Part shown: piece by piece, positions 21,677 to 30,134 of the stretch
Layout of the letters: the number at the start of each line of letters is the position of its first letter
Numbering within the stretch: position 1 is the first letter of the stretch
Source of the DNA: Acetobacterium sp. KB-1
GTDB lineage: Bacteria; Bacillota; Clostridia; Eubacteriales; Eubacteriaceae
Direction: 5' to 3'
Length of the DNA stretch: 64,000 nt
NCBI RefSeq assembly: GCF_003260995.1
Contig: NZ_CP030040.1
Location: 2,651,176 to 2,715,175 of the forward strand
The notes under the pieces: model-generated
What the model was told of the DNA's origin: nothing
Databases searched by the model: none
Seen by the model: only the letters and a program-made list of their open reading frames with translations
Translations under genes and position numbers: made by a program

Positions 21677-22391
21677 TCGTATCGAGAAATTAATTAATCT
21701 GGGCAAAGAGGTTGAAATTACCATTAACGAAAAACAGGGAGAAAAGCTGATCGCTTATATGGATCAGCTTCTGGAAAAAAACAAACACATCAATTTGACT
21801 CGGATAACTGATGAAGATGAGTTCATTAAGCTTCATTTACTTGATTCCCTGACCTTGCTTAAGCTAATCAAAGATCCTCAGGCGAGCATCCTTGATGTAG
21901 GAACCGGCGGCGGCTTTCCCGGAATCCCTTTGGCGATATTATTAGCGGACGCCCAGATTACCCTGATGGATTCCACTAAAAAGAAGCTCAATGTGGTTTC
22001 TTCCATTGCCATGGAGTTAGGTATAAAAAACGTACAAGTCCTTCATGGCAGGGCGGAAGAATTGGGGCAGGACAGTAACTATCGTGAAAAGTATGGGGTT
22101 GTCACATCTAGGGCAGTTGCCAACCTGACCCTGCTTTCTGAATATTGTTTACCACTGACAAAGGTCGGCGGACAGTTTTTATCGATGAAAGGGCGCGACT
22201 ACCAGGAAGAGTTGGAGGCGGCCAGAAAGTCAATTGCCGTTTTAGGTGGAAAAATAGTTGAAATCGAAAAAGGTTTATTACTGCAAAGCGATTATGTTCA
22301 TGTTATAATGAATGTTGAAAAAATTAAATCAACACCCGATCTTTTTCCGCGAATGAATGGTAAGATTAAAAAGGAAGCCTTTCCCGTTTAA
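21669..22391 (+). CDS. rsmG: 16S rRNA (guanine-527-N7) methyltransferase RsmG
   Basis: 240 residues; methylates G527 of 16S rRNA using SAM. The SAM-binding motif [16 protein letters not shown] lies near residue 76 and the HLLDSLTLL block precedes it; [18 protein letters not shown] with the family's RAVA motif is also present. The start overlaps mnmG. A GGAG-type site is missing close to the ATG, consistent with coupled translation. Confidence 0.97.
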   Translation: MNNRIEKLINLGKEVEITINEKQGEKLIAYMDQLLEKNKHINLTRITDEDEFIKLHLLDSLTLLKLIKDPQASILDVGTGGGFPGIPLAILLADAQITLMDSTKKKLNVVSSIAMELGIKNVQVLHGRAEELGQDSNYREKYGVVTSRAVANLTLLSEYCLPLTKVGGQFLSMKGRDYQEELEAARKSIAVLGGKIVEIEKGLLLQSDYVHVIMNVEKIKSTPDLFPRMNGKIKKEAFPV

Positions 22392-22452
22392 ATCAAAATT
22401 GCAAGAAGAAATAAAGGCTTTTATGATACTATTTGATCGGGTTTTTAAGCGA

Positions 22453-22468
22453 TGTTTCACGTGAAACA
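22453..22468. promoter_or_regulatory. parS centromere site 1
   Basis: The exact palindrome TGTTTCACGTGAAACA, the ParB recognition site, lies 157 bases before parA. Symmetry extends outward to 28 bases (AAGCGA...TCGCTT), so transcripts of rsmG could also fold here. Confidence 0.97.
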
Positions 22469-22508
22469 TCGCTTAAACATGAAATATACAGAGGATTAGT
22501 TTTTCTCA

Positions 22509-22524
22509 TGTTTCACGTGAAACA
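22509..22524. promoter_or_regulatory. parS centromere site 2
   Basis: A second exact TGTTTCACGTGAAACA, 56 bases from the first. Its outer arms (CTCA...TGAG) differ from site 1, giving a 24-base palindrome. Two closely spaced parS sites beside parAB near the origin form the chromosome segregation centromere. Confidence 0.97.
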
Positions 22525-22624
22525 TGAGGCCCGTAATAATTAACAGTATCAGAACTAAACGAGCCAGATTGCTTATGGTCGTTTTGCAAGGATAGTGCGA
22601 GTGATTAAATTTAAGGAGTAGAGT

Positions 22625-23389
22625 ATGGCGAAAATCGTGGCAGTATTTAATCAAAAAGGTGGGGTTGGAAAAACCACCACCAATATCAACTTAACCACTG
22701 CCCTCAGTTTAGAAGGATACCGGATCCTGGTTATTGACATTGACCCCCAGGGCAATACCAGCAGCGGATTCGGAATTGAAAAGAATAATCTAAAAAAAAG
22801 TGTTTATAATGGCATTATCCATGGTGACGACCTGAAAGAGATTATTTTGACTACTTCTTACGAGAATCTTCATATTCTTCCATCCCATCCCGATCTGGCT
22901 GGGGCTGAAATTGAACTGACAAACATGTCACAACGAGAATTGCGCCTCAAAAATAGCATTGAGAATGTCAAACCATTCTATGATTATATATTTATTGACT
23001 GCCCGCCATCACTCGGATTATTAACCATTAATGCGCTGGCGATGACAAATACGGTACTAATCCCGATTCAGTGTGAGTTTTATGCCTTAGAAGGAGTAAG
23101 TCAACTGATGAATACCATCAGTCTGGTCAAACAGGGACTCAATCCTCAACTGGAAATTGAGGGTGTTCTGATGACCATGTTCGATAGCCGGACGAACTTA
23201 TCAAACCAGGTTGTCGATGAGGTGGTTGATTATTTCAAGGATAAGGTTTATGAAACGATGATTCCCAGAAATATACGGCTAGCAGAAGCACCCAGTTACG
23301 GGCAGACTATTTTTGAATATGCCAACGCTTCAAAGGGATCAAAAGCATATCTTGCCCTTGCAAAAGAGTTCATACAGAGACAGGAGTAG
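22625..23389 (+). CDS. parA: Chromosome partitioning ATPase ParA (Soj)
   Basis: 254 residues; a Walker-type ATPase that binds DNA as an ATP dimer and is displaced by ParB to move origins apart. The deviant Walker A FNQKGGVGKTTTNINL is at the very N terminus (no extra HTH, so Soj type), Walker A' IDIDPQGN follows, and IFIDCPPSLGLLT is Walker B. It directly follows two parS sites and is two bases from parB. Confidence 0.98.
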   Translation: MAKIVAVFNQKGGVGKTTTNINLTTALSLEGYRILVIDIDPQGNTSSGFGIEKNNLKKSVYNGIIHGDDLKEIILTTSYENLHILPSHPDLAGAEIELTNMSQRELRLKNSIENVKPFYDYIFIDCPPSLGLLTINALAMTNTVLIPIQCEFYALEGVSQLMNTISLVKQGLNPQLEIEGVLMTMFDSRTNLSNQVVDEVVDYFKDKVYETMIPRNIRLAEAPSYGQTIFEYANASKGSKAYLALAKEFIQRQE

Positions 23390-23391
23390 TT

Positions 23392-24288
23392 ATGGGAAAA
23401 AATACAGGTTTAGGAAAAGGTTTGAGAGCGTTGTTTCCTGAAGAAGCGATGGTTACTTCACAAGAAGATGAGGTTTTGGCGGTTGATCTTGAGAAGCTTG
23501 TTTTTTATGTAAAAACAAATAATCTTAAGCCAAATCCGAAACAACCGCGAAAAACCTTTGATCGCAATAAATTGGAAGAATTGGGCGCTTCAATCAAAGA
23601 ACATGGCATCGTTCAGCCACTGGTGGTTAAACCTGAAGCAAAAGGTTATACTATTATTGCGGGAGAACGACGCTGGCGGGCGGCAAACATGATTGGCTTG
23701 AAAGAGGTTCCGGTAATCGTAAAAGACTTGCCCCCGGAAGAAGTTCTGGAAATTGCCATTATTGAAAATGTGCAGCGGGAAAACCTAAATAGCATGGAAG
23801 AAGCGATGGCTTTTGTGGCGCTGATGGAAAACTTCAATCTAACTCAGGGTGAAATTGGCATAAGAATCGGGAAAAGCCGAACAGCCATTGCCAACACGCT
23901 CAGGCTTTTAAAACTGCCTAAAGTAATTCAGGAGCAGTTAGCTCAGGGTGAGATTACATCGGGCCATGCCCGAGCCATTCTGATTTTGGATGATCCGGAA
24001 AAAATGATCACCTTTGCGAATGAGATCATTGAAAAGGGAATGAGTGTCCGGGAAGCAGAAAACCGCATAAAAAAAATGCAGGCAGAAGGTTTGGCAAAAC
24101 CGTTGCAGAAGAAAAAAGAAGATAATAAGGGATATATCATCGAAATTCAGGATGCTTTAGAGAAAAAATTTGAGACTAAAGTTCATTTAAGCAGCCGCGG
24201 TAAAAAAGGGAAAATTGAGTTTGTCTATTCGTCACTGGAAGAATTGGATCGTCTGCTCGAACAATTGGGATATGAAAAAACAAACTAA
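23392..24288 (+). CDS. parB: Chromosome partitioning protein ParB (Spo0J)
   Basis: 298 residues; binds parS, hydrolyses CTP and spreads as a clamp. Seen: the N-terminal ParA-activating peptide GKNTGLGKGLRALFPEE, then NPKQPRKTFD and the CTP-binding boxes (IVQPLVV, GERRWRAA, ENVQRENLN), an HTH with GKSRTAIANTLRLLKLP, and a C-terminal dimerisation part. Two parS sites are located upstream of parA. It is in an operon with parA. Confidence 0.98.
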   Translation: MGKNTGLGKGLRALFPEEAMVTSQEDEVLAVDLEKLVFYVKTNNLKPNPKQPRKTFDRNKLEELGASIKEHGIVQPLVVKPEAKGYTIIAGERRWRAANMIGLKEVPVIVKDLPPEEVLEIAIIENVQRENLNSMEEAMAFVALMENFNLTQGEIGIRIGKSRTAIANTLRLLKLPKVIQEQLAQGEITSGHARAILILDDPEKMITFANEIIEKGMSVREAENRIKKMQAEGLAKPLQKKKEDNKGYIIEIQDALEKKFETKVHLSSRGKKGKIEFVYSSLEELDRLLEQLGYEKTN

Positions 24289-24332
24289 AACCCGTCAAAT
24301 TATGACAATTCAATTATGAAATGGAGAAAATA

Positions 24333-25415
24333 ATGAATCAAATCAAAAGAAAGAGGCGATTGTCGGCGTTAGAAGCTGCAGTATTGGGAAATATCCTCTA
24401 TATTGTGATTGTTCTGATATTTAAAAATGTCTTTGATCAACTCAGGTCAAGTGATTTTAACTATTTATTTAATGGCGTTCAATTGCTAACCATTGGGATG
24501 TTTTGGATAATCTTGTTTGCCATCAGTTTTAAAAACATCAGTGGAAATGAAAAGCCAAGGGCACTTAAATATGTAGTTTACAGCTTGATACCAATTATTG
24601 TTTTAACGGTCACATTAACCGTTGTTGCCACTATGAATCCGGGACAGGACACCAATAGTATCTGGAATCAATTTTCCTTTATTGCCGCGCCGACGATCTT
24701 TTGGTATTTGCCATATGGGTTAATTTATCAACTGATTGGCAGTGAAATATCAATCTTTATCCTGTTCGGAATCGCCTTAATTCTGACAATTGTATTTCAG
24801 CTCTTTGGCATTATTTTAGGACGAATCATCGGCCGAAAATATCGGGAAGAGACGAGAGCGGAAGATCAGCGGGATTTGGAGTTTGAAGCAGAAGCAAAGA
24901 AAGACAAGAGAAAACCCCGTCGAAAATCAAAAATGCCGAAACGGGAAAGTATTGGTCTGGATGGACTTTCTAATGAACAGATCAATGAAGGTTTCACACC
25001 TAAGGATACCGAAACAATGAGCATGACAGGGGTAATCATTGAAGAGAATTATGTTGCACCAGAACGAATAAATTACCGAAAACCACGTCGAGAAAGGTCC
25101 GAATCCGGTCTTTTCGAGAGTGTTGACGCCACTGGGGAAGAAAAACGCTTTAACGCTGAAAAAGTTCCGCCAACGTTTGAAACGGATATTAAGCCAGCGG
25201 CGATACCGGAAATAGCAGCAGCTAAGGCTGCTAGCAAGGCGCAGTCGGATTCGGTCGATCAATGGAACCAATCGAATCGCATTGAACGGGATGATTTAAA
25301 CAAAGGTATAAATCAGCATGAAGAAACAGACGATAAGTCGTTTTTAAAAGAAACCAGCGCAGTGCGGATTATTAATGAAGAAGATATTGAAGAATATTAC
25401 AGGAATAAAAAATGA
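24333..25415 (+). CDS. Unknown membrane protein with a long charged C-terminal tail
   Basis: 360 residues, no family recognised. Four hydrophobic helices occur in the first 170 residues (around 17-37, 46-66, 80-100 and 140-165). A cytoplasmic tail follows, rich in Lys/Arg and then acidic residues (KKDKRKPRRKSKMPKRES, later DINEEDIEE-like). I chose the ATG of MNQIKRKRR because GGAG lies six bases before it; an ATG four codons upstream overlaps that site. It lies between parB and a CvpA-like gene whose start overlaps its stop by four bases (ATGA), so the two are probably co-translated. A structural or segregation-linked role is possible but unsupported. Confidence 0.75.
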   Translation: MNQIKRKRRLSALEAAVLGNILYIVIVLIFKNVFDQLRSSDFNYLFNGVQLLTIGMFWIILFAISFKNISGNEKPRALKYVVYSLIPIIVLTVTLTVVATMNPGQDTNSIWNQFSFIAAPTIFWYLPYGLIYQLIGSEISIFILFGIALILTIVFQLFGIILGRIIGRKYREETRAEDQRDLEFEAEAKKDKRKPRRKSKMPKRESIGLDGLSNEQINEGFTPKDTETMSMTGVIIEENYVAPERINYRKPRRERSESGLFESVDATGEEKRFNAEKVPPTFETDIKPAAIPEIAAAKAASKAQSDSVDQWNQSNRIERDDLNKGINQHEETDDKSFLKETSAVRIINEEDIEEYYRNKK

Positions 25416-26065
25416 GTTTATCATCATTAACATCACTTGATTTTATTTGCATCCTGATTTGCTTGCTTTCAGGAATCGCAGGATACAAACGAGGTGCAAT
25501 AAATACCCTGATTAGTTTCGGGGGATTTATTGCATCTTTTGTAATAGCCTGGATTTTTTCACCACTGCTGGCAGACTGGCTGATTCAGTCAGGCGTACTT
25601 AATGGCCTGTTCGAAACCATAAATGTGGAAGCTGTTTCGCAGTCGCTGATCGATCTTGGGGCCCAGCAAAGTGGCTTAACCACCTCGCTGTTGGGAGACG
25701 CGCTCATAAGCGGTGGCCAATCGGTAGTGGACCAGAGCCTAACCGCGATAGCGGGGTTGATTAGGCATGGGATTGCTCAAAGCATCAGTTTTGGAATCAT
25801 TGTTTTGGGGGTCACTATTTTATGTTGGATCCTGCAGATTATTTTTCTCGGGATCACCAAAATGCCCGTCATTGGAACAATCAATCGTCTGGCGGGAACG
25901 CTCCTTGGGCTGATTTTAGGGGGCTCAATCATCGCCGTTATGCTTTGGATCTTTTCAGCAATCAATCTTTCAACCGGCGGTGTCACAAATTTACCAACGG
26001 CCGAGAATAGCAGTCTGATTCAAATAGTGGTACCAATTGTGCGTAGCTATATCGGAATTCAATAG
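25412..26065 (+). CDS. CvpA family membrane protein
   Basis: 217 residues. The N-terminal block LDFICILICLLSGIAGYKRGAINTLIS is the CvpA signature (LD...G..RG...ql.s). Four hydrophobic helices are visible, the last before an ILGGSIIAVMLWIFSAI segment. The family was named for colicin V production but is widespread and poorly understood. It overlaps the preceding membrane gene by four bases and is followed after nine bases by an MscS-type channel, so it belongs to a membrane-protein operon next to parAB. Confidence 0.85.
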   Translation: MSLSSLTSLDFICILICLLSGIAGYKRGAINTLISFGGFIASFVIAWIFSPLLADWLIQSGVLNGLFETINVEAVSQSLIDLGAQQSGLTTSLLGDALISGGQSVVDQSLTAIAGLIRHGIAQSISFGIIVLGVTILCWILQIIFLGITKMPVIGTINRLAGTLLGLILGGSIIAVMLWIFSAINLSTGGVTNLPTAENSSLIQIVVPIVRSYIGIQ

Positions 26066-26074
26066 GAGATAATA

Positions 26075-26950
26075 ATGGAGTCTTTAACAGCAAGTTTTTC
26101 ATCTTATTTAAGCCAAATCGATTTTTCGAATCTTTTACAAAAAACTCTGGTTTCGGTAATTGTGCTGATTGCTGTAGTGATCAGCCTAAAAATAACCTAT
26201 GGTGTGGTCAATCGGGTTTTTGACCCCGAAAAGCTCGGTCTTGAACCCCGGGATATCCGTCGAATCACGACCTTAAACCATGTTACAAAAGCCGCCATTA
26301 GAGCCGGCGTCTGGACCCTGGCGAGCTTGATTATCCTGGGTCAGTTTATTAATGTGGGTTCACTACTGGCAGTAGCTGGAGTCGGAACACTGGCCATTGG
26401 TTTTGGTGCCCAGGGTATTGTCGAAGATGTAATGAGCGGCTTTGTGATTGTCTTTGAAAATCAATTCAGTGTCGGCGATTATGTGATCATCGATGAGACA
26501 CACTATGGGATCGTGGAGAGTATTGGCATCCGCACCACCAGTGTCAGGGAATTTGATGGCGGGCTCTTTATTATTCATAACGGAAAAATTGACCGCTTAA
26601 TAAATTTTTCCAAGGGATATGTAAAAGCCATTGTCGATGTGGGTTTTGCTTATGAGGAAGACATTAACAAGGTGAAGGAAATACTGGAAGAAATATGTAC
26701 GGATCTTCATGAGAATCATCAGGATCTGTTTAAAATACGACCAGAAATACTGGGTGTAACCCGACTGGATCCATCGGCAGTTAATATTCGTGTCGTTTGC
26801 GATGAGGACGCCTCATCTAAATTTATGGCTGAAAATACCCTAAGACAGCGCATCAAAGAAGTCTTTGATGAAAGAGGGATCGAAATACCATATAATAAAA
26901 CCGTTATTTACAATCGCGAAGCAATTAAAAAAATGCATGAAAAAAGCTGA
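26075..26950 (+). CDS. Small-conductance mechanosensitive channel, MscS family
   Basis: 291 residues. Two hydrophobic helices are followed by the pore-lining helix (VGSLLAVAGVGTLAIGFGAQGIVEDVMSGF, rich in Gly/Ala) and the beta domain FENQFSVGDYVIIDETHYGIVESIGIRTT, both diagnostic for MscS. A C-terminal alpha/beta domain completes it. MscS channels release solutes on hypo-osmotic shock. Length is that of the short MscS subfamily (YkuT type). It lies in the CvpA-MscS-DUF951-SpoIIM group. Confidence 0.95.
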   Translation: MESLTASFSSYLSQIDFSNLLQKTLVSVIVLIAVVISLKITYGVVNRVFDPEKLGLEPRDIRRITTLNHVTKAAIRAGVWTLASLIILGQFINVGSLLAVAGVGTLAIGFGAQGIVEDVMSGFVIVFENQFSVGDYVIIDETHYGIVESIGIRTTSVREFDGGLFIIHNGKIDRLINFSKGYVKAIVDVGFAYEEDINKVKEILEEICTDLHENHQDLFKIRPEILGVTRLDPSAVNIRVVCDEDASSKFMAENTLRQRIKEVFDERGIEIPYNKTVIYNREAIKKMHEKS

Positions 26951-26958
26951 GGTGAAAC

Positions 26959-27165
26959 ATGGAAACAAAGATTTATGAACTTGGGGATCGGGTTGAAATG
27001 AAAAAAAAGCACCCCTGTGGGAGTTTCCAGTGGGAAATCATCCGGATGGGGGCGGATATCAAGATTAAGTGTCTTGGTTGTGGCCATATTGTTATGCTAC
27101 CGCGCTCCAAGTTTAATAAGCAGATAAAAAAAGTTGTGATCAATGAGGACAAGGTAGAAAAATGA
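26959..27165 (+). CDS. DUF951 family protein
   Basis: 68 residues. The block LGDRVEMKKKHPCGSFQWEIIRMGADIKIKCLGCGHIVMLPRSKF is a near-textbook DUF951 sequence, containing a possible metal site (HPCG and CLGC, with cysteines). Function unknown; the gene is commonly placed near parB and rpsF in Firmicutes. It overlaps the next gene by four bases (ATGA). Confidence 0.9.
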   Translation: METKIYELGDRVEMKKKHPCGSFQWEIIRMGADIKIKCLGCGHIVMLPRSKFNKQIKKVVINEDKVEK

Positions 27166-27794
27166 AAACTTATTTTATGACCCATTGGAATGGTGCAGAA
27201 ACGTACTTTGAAAAAAATCTAAAATCGACATACTATTTTTGTCTGGCATTTTTTGGAATAATGATTATTTTAAATACCTTACTATTTCTAAATGATCCCG
27301 GATTGAGTCAAAGTTATTTTAAAGAATTGCAGTCTTTATTCAATCAAAAGGAATTTCTTAACAGCACTGGCGTCGAATTATGGTTTGGAATTTTCTTTAA
27401 TAACGTCATCGCCAGTGGGATCAGCATCCTTTTGGGAATGATTCCTTTTTTGTTTTTACCAATGTTTTCATTGGCCTCCAATGCCATCGTGATCGGGCTT
27501 ATTGGAGCCGTCTATCAAACAAACGGCTTTGGTTGGTTTGTCTTTTTAGTTGGTATTTTACCACATGGGATTATTGAGATCCCGGCACTGATCCTTGGGG
27601 TGACATTAGGGGTTAATATCTGCTTTAAGTTAGTTAAAGCAATTCTAAAAAGAAGTATTAAAGGCGAATTGAAACAGGCATTTATAGGATGTTTGCGTAT
27701 TTACGTATTATGGGTCATCCCACTCTTCTTCGTTGCGGCATTTATTGAAACATTTTTGACGCCAATTCTTTTTAATGTCGTTCTGCCGGCGTGA
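27162..27794 (+). CDS. Stage II sporulation protein M-like membrane protein
   Basis: 210 residues with five or six hydrophobic helices. The segment FFNNVIASGISILLGMIPFLFLPMFSLASNAIVIG and the later LPHGIIEIPALILG match SpoIIM-family proteins. In Bacillus SpoIIM acts in the peptidoglycan-degrading complex during engulfment, but many non-sporulating bacteria have homologues of unknown role. Its start overlaps DUF951, and the rpsF promoter follows its stop. Confidence 0.85.
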   Translation: MKTYFMTHWNGAETYFEKNLKSTYYFCLAFFGIMIILNTLLFLNDPGLSQSYFKELQSLFNQKEFLNSTGVELWFGIFFNNVIASGISILLGMIPFLFLPMFSLASNAIVIGLIGAVYQTNGFGWFVFLVGILPHGIIEIPALILGVTLGVNICFKLVKAILKRSIKGELKQAFIGCLRIYVLWVIPLFFVAAFIETFLTPILFNVVLPA

Positions 27795-27816
27795 ATAAAA
27801 TATTAAAACAAAACAC

Positions 27817-27844
27817 TTGCATGAATTGAAAGATATGATATAAT
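27817..27844 (+). promoter_or_regulatory. Promoter of rpsF-ssb-rpsR
   Basis: TTGCAT and TATAAT are separated by 16 bases, about 60 bases before rpsF. The short leader between them could carry autoregulation by S6:S18, but I could not identify that motif. Confidence 0.75.
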
Positions 27845-27906
27845 TAAAAGCTGTAATCCTTGCTTGCTGGAAAAGTGAGCCATAGTCCATGAGGAGGTGA
27901 AATGGA

Positions 27907-28194
27907 ATGAGAAAGTACGAAACATTATTTGTTTTAAAACCGGATCTTGAAAAAGAAGCGATTGAAGAATTAGTTGGCAAAGTAAAAGCTGTTATTGAAG
28001 CGGCTGGAGAAATTGAAAAAGTCGATGAATGGGGCAAAAGAAAATTAGCCTACGAAATTGCTAAAAAGTATCAAGAAGGCTTCTACGTATTAATCGACTT
28101 CAAAGCTGAGAACTCAGTGCTTGATGCATTGGATCATTTATACAAAATAAACGAACAGTTTATTCGAAGTATTGTAATTAAAAAAGAGAAATAG
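27907..28194 (+). CDS. rpsF: 30S ribosomal protein S6
   Basis: 95 residues. It starts MRKYETLFVLKPDLEKEAIEEL and carries DEWGKRKLAYEI plus YVLIDFKAE, the S6 signatures. It binds the central domain of 16S rRNA with S18, encoded two genes downstream. AGGAGG lies close to the ATG. Confidence 0.98.
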   Translation: MRKYETLFVLKPDLEKEAIEELVGKVKAVIEAAGEIEKVDEWGKRKLAYEIAKKYQEGFYVLIDFKAENSVLDALDHLYKINEQFIRSIVIKKEK

Positions 28195-28205
28195 GGGGCA
28201 ATTCT

Positions 28206-28655
28206 GTGAATAAAGTAATTTTACTAGGAAGACTAACCCGAGATCCTGAGATGAAAAACACCACCACAGGTAAAGCAGTTACCCGATTTAGTCTCGCTGT
28301 CGATCGTCGCTTTAAAAATAAAGACGGTCAAAAAGAAGCCGACTTTATTAACATTGTGGTATGGGGAAAACAGGCAGAATTTGCGGCGCAATATCTGACT
28401 AAAGGAAGCCAAATCAGTTTATCTGGACGACTAGAAGCAAGAAGTTACGAAGCACAGGATGGTCAACGACGCTATATCACAGAAGTTGTTGCAGATGAGA
28501 TTAATTTCGTGTCTTCCGGCCAGAAATCTTCTAACGCCGGCGCCGGTTTCCAACAAACTTCAGCGCCACAAAGCGCAAATAATAATAATATGTCAGTAAT
28601 GGGATTAGATGAAGATTTTCATTTAATGGCCGATGATGACGATATACCTTTTTAA
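28206..28655 (+). CDS. ssb: Single-stranded DNA-binding protein
   Basis: 149 residues, GTG start. The OB fold is clear from NKVILLGRLTRDPEMKNT, ADFINIVVWGKQAE and YLTKGSQISLSGRLEARSYEAQDGQRRYITEVV. A flexible Gln/Asn/Ser linker leads to the acidic tip ending DDDIPF, which recruits repair and replication proteins. It lies between rpsF and rpsR as in most Firmicutes. Confidence 0.98.
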   Translation: MNKVILLGRLTRDPEMKNTTTGKAVTRFSLAVDRRFKNKDGQKEADFINIVVWGKQAEFAAQYLTKGSQISLSGRLEARSYEAQDGQRRYITEVVADEINFVSSGQKSSNAGAGFQQTSAPQSANNNNMSVMGLDEDFHLMADDDDIPF

Positions 28656-28673
28656 GATAGGAGGAAAAATTTA

Positions 28674-28901
28674 ATGCCAAAACCATTTAAAAAGCGAAGA
28701 AAAGTTTGTGAGTTCTGCGAACGAAAAGTAGAAAATGTTGATTATAAAGATGTAATCACACTGAAGAAATTCGTTTCCGAACGTGGTAAAATTCTACCAA
28801 GACGAGCCACTGGGACCTGTGCTAAACATCAGAGAAAGGTAACTGAAGCGATTAAACGTGCGCGAAACGTTGCCCTTTTACCATATAGCTCAAATAACTA
28901 G
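28674..28901 (+). CDS. rpsR: 30S ribosomal protein S18
   Basis: 75 residues. The N terminus has a [15 protein letters not shown] block with two cysteines, a zinc-binding form of S18 (KVCEFC), followed by [27 protein letters not shown] and [13 protein letters not shown]. It pairs with S6 in the 30S subunit. A strong terminator follows. Confidence 0.98.
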   Translation: MPKPFKKRRKVCEFCERKVENVDYKDVITLKKFVSERGKILPRRATGTCAKHQRKVTEAIKRARNVALLPYSSNN

Positions 28902-28910
28902 AAATTTTAA

Positions 28911-28951
28911 AGCTGTTTGTTTCAGGAAGGTCCTGAAACAAACAGCTTTTT
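28911..28951 (+). terminator. Terminator after rpsR
   Basis: A perfect stem (AGCTGTTTGTTTCAGGA with TCCTGAAACAAACAGCT) around a tiny AGG loop is followed by five T. It ends the rpsF operon. Confidence 0.95.
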
Positions 28952-29180
28952 GCATGTTATCGAGGATAAACGGGGCCCACAAAGAGCGAATCATTTGGGA
29001 AGTCGATTATTCCGATAGCCAAAACGATAAAATACCAAAAACCGCATTCTTGAGAAATTCGGGATAAACACGCACAAAAATAATGGGCATTTTCTTTTAT
29101 TGTGATATAATGGTTTGGTAACTTTTTACGCATAAATAAACTGCGTATGTGAACAGTTAAGTTGCCAATTTGGAGGATTA

Positions 29181-30134
29181 ATGAAAACACGCGGAATAAC
29201 AGAAGGTGCGATATTTTGTGCACTGGGAGTCATGCTTACTTTAATCAGCTATTATCTGCCGTTCTTTATACTATTAGTATGTTTCATACCGGTACCAATG
29301 GTAATTTTGGGGAAACGCCAGGGTTTGAAGGTCAGTATTCTTTCTAGCGTCGCGGCCACCATTCTAATCGGTCTGTTTTTAGGACCCCTCAATGGGATTT
29401 CCTTTGGGGCCCTGATGCTCTTTGTCGGGTGCAGTTTAGGATTTGCATATCATCGTGATTTAGCGCCATTAAAAAAAGTTGTTATCGGTATTATTGGTTT
29501 TTTGATTTTACTGATCGCGGTGGTTGTCGGTTATGAGTTTGTGATGGGGATCAGTTTTACCGATCTGCTGTTTCAGACCCTGGAGCAGAGTACCCGTGAG
29601 GTGATAACGCTTTATGAAAGTACCAATTTAATCGATGCCGAACAAGTATCAATCGCTAAAGATGACATGGCAATGAATATTGAAATGATGAAACTGGCAC
29701 TGCCTAGCACATTTCTGTTAATGCCAGTTGTTTTTGGAATGATAAATGTTTTAGTTTCAGACATGATCTTAAAACGAATTGGTTATCCGGTAAAAACCTT
29801 TAAACCGCTGAGCCAATGGGAAATGCCGGTCACACTCAAATATTTTCTGATGGTAATCTTACTGGGTGATTTTATTATCAGTCTATTTCAGGTAACCAGT
29901 ATTCCGCTCATTTACATTGTGACCGTCATGAATTTTACAAATATTATTTTTTTTGTGATGGGTATTGCGCTTATTTTTAACTACCTGGATTACAAAAAAA
30001 TAAAAAATACAGGGGTGAAGGTTTTAGTCGTTCTGCTCAGTTTTTTGCTCAGCTCAGTTATTACCATTGTCGGAGTGGCTGATACTTACATCGGAATTCG
30101 CCAGATTTATCGAAGGGAGTCCCAGATAAAATGA
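29181..30134 (+). CDS. DUF2232 family membrane protein (YybS-like)
   Basis: 317 residues, about eight hydrophobic helices. The N terminus MKTRGITEGAIFCALGVMLTLIS and the VGCSLGFAYHRDL block are typical of DUF2232 proteins, which resemble the substrate-binding S components of ECF transporters. The role is unknown. It directly precedes gdpP (overlap of four bases), the same neighbourhood as yybS-yybT-rplI-dnaB in Bacillus. A 220-base gap upstream carries a TATAAT but no convincing -35 box. Confidence 0.88.
   Translation: MKTRGITEGAIFCALGVMLTLISYYLPFFILLVCFIPVPMVILGKRQGLKVSILSSVAATILIGLFLGPLNGISFGALMLFVGCSLGFAYHRDLAPLKKVVIGIIGFLILLIAVVVGYEFVMGISFTDLLFQTLEQSTREVITLYESTNLIDAEQVSIAKDDMAMNIEMMKLALPSTFLLMPVVFGMINVLVSDMILKRIGYPVKTFKPLSQWEMPVTLKYFLMVILLGDFIISLFQVTSIPLIYIVTVMNFTNIIFFVMGIALIFNYLDYKKIKNTGVKVLVVLLSFLLSSVITIVGVADTYIGIRQIYRRESQIK

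Noticed and set aside
27845-27906. Possible S6:S18 autoregulatory leader before rpsF
   Set aside because: The leader is short and I could not find the conserved CCG-type binding motif with confidence.
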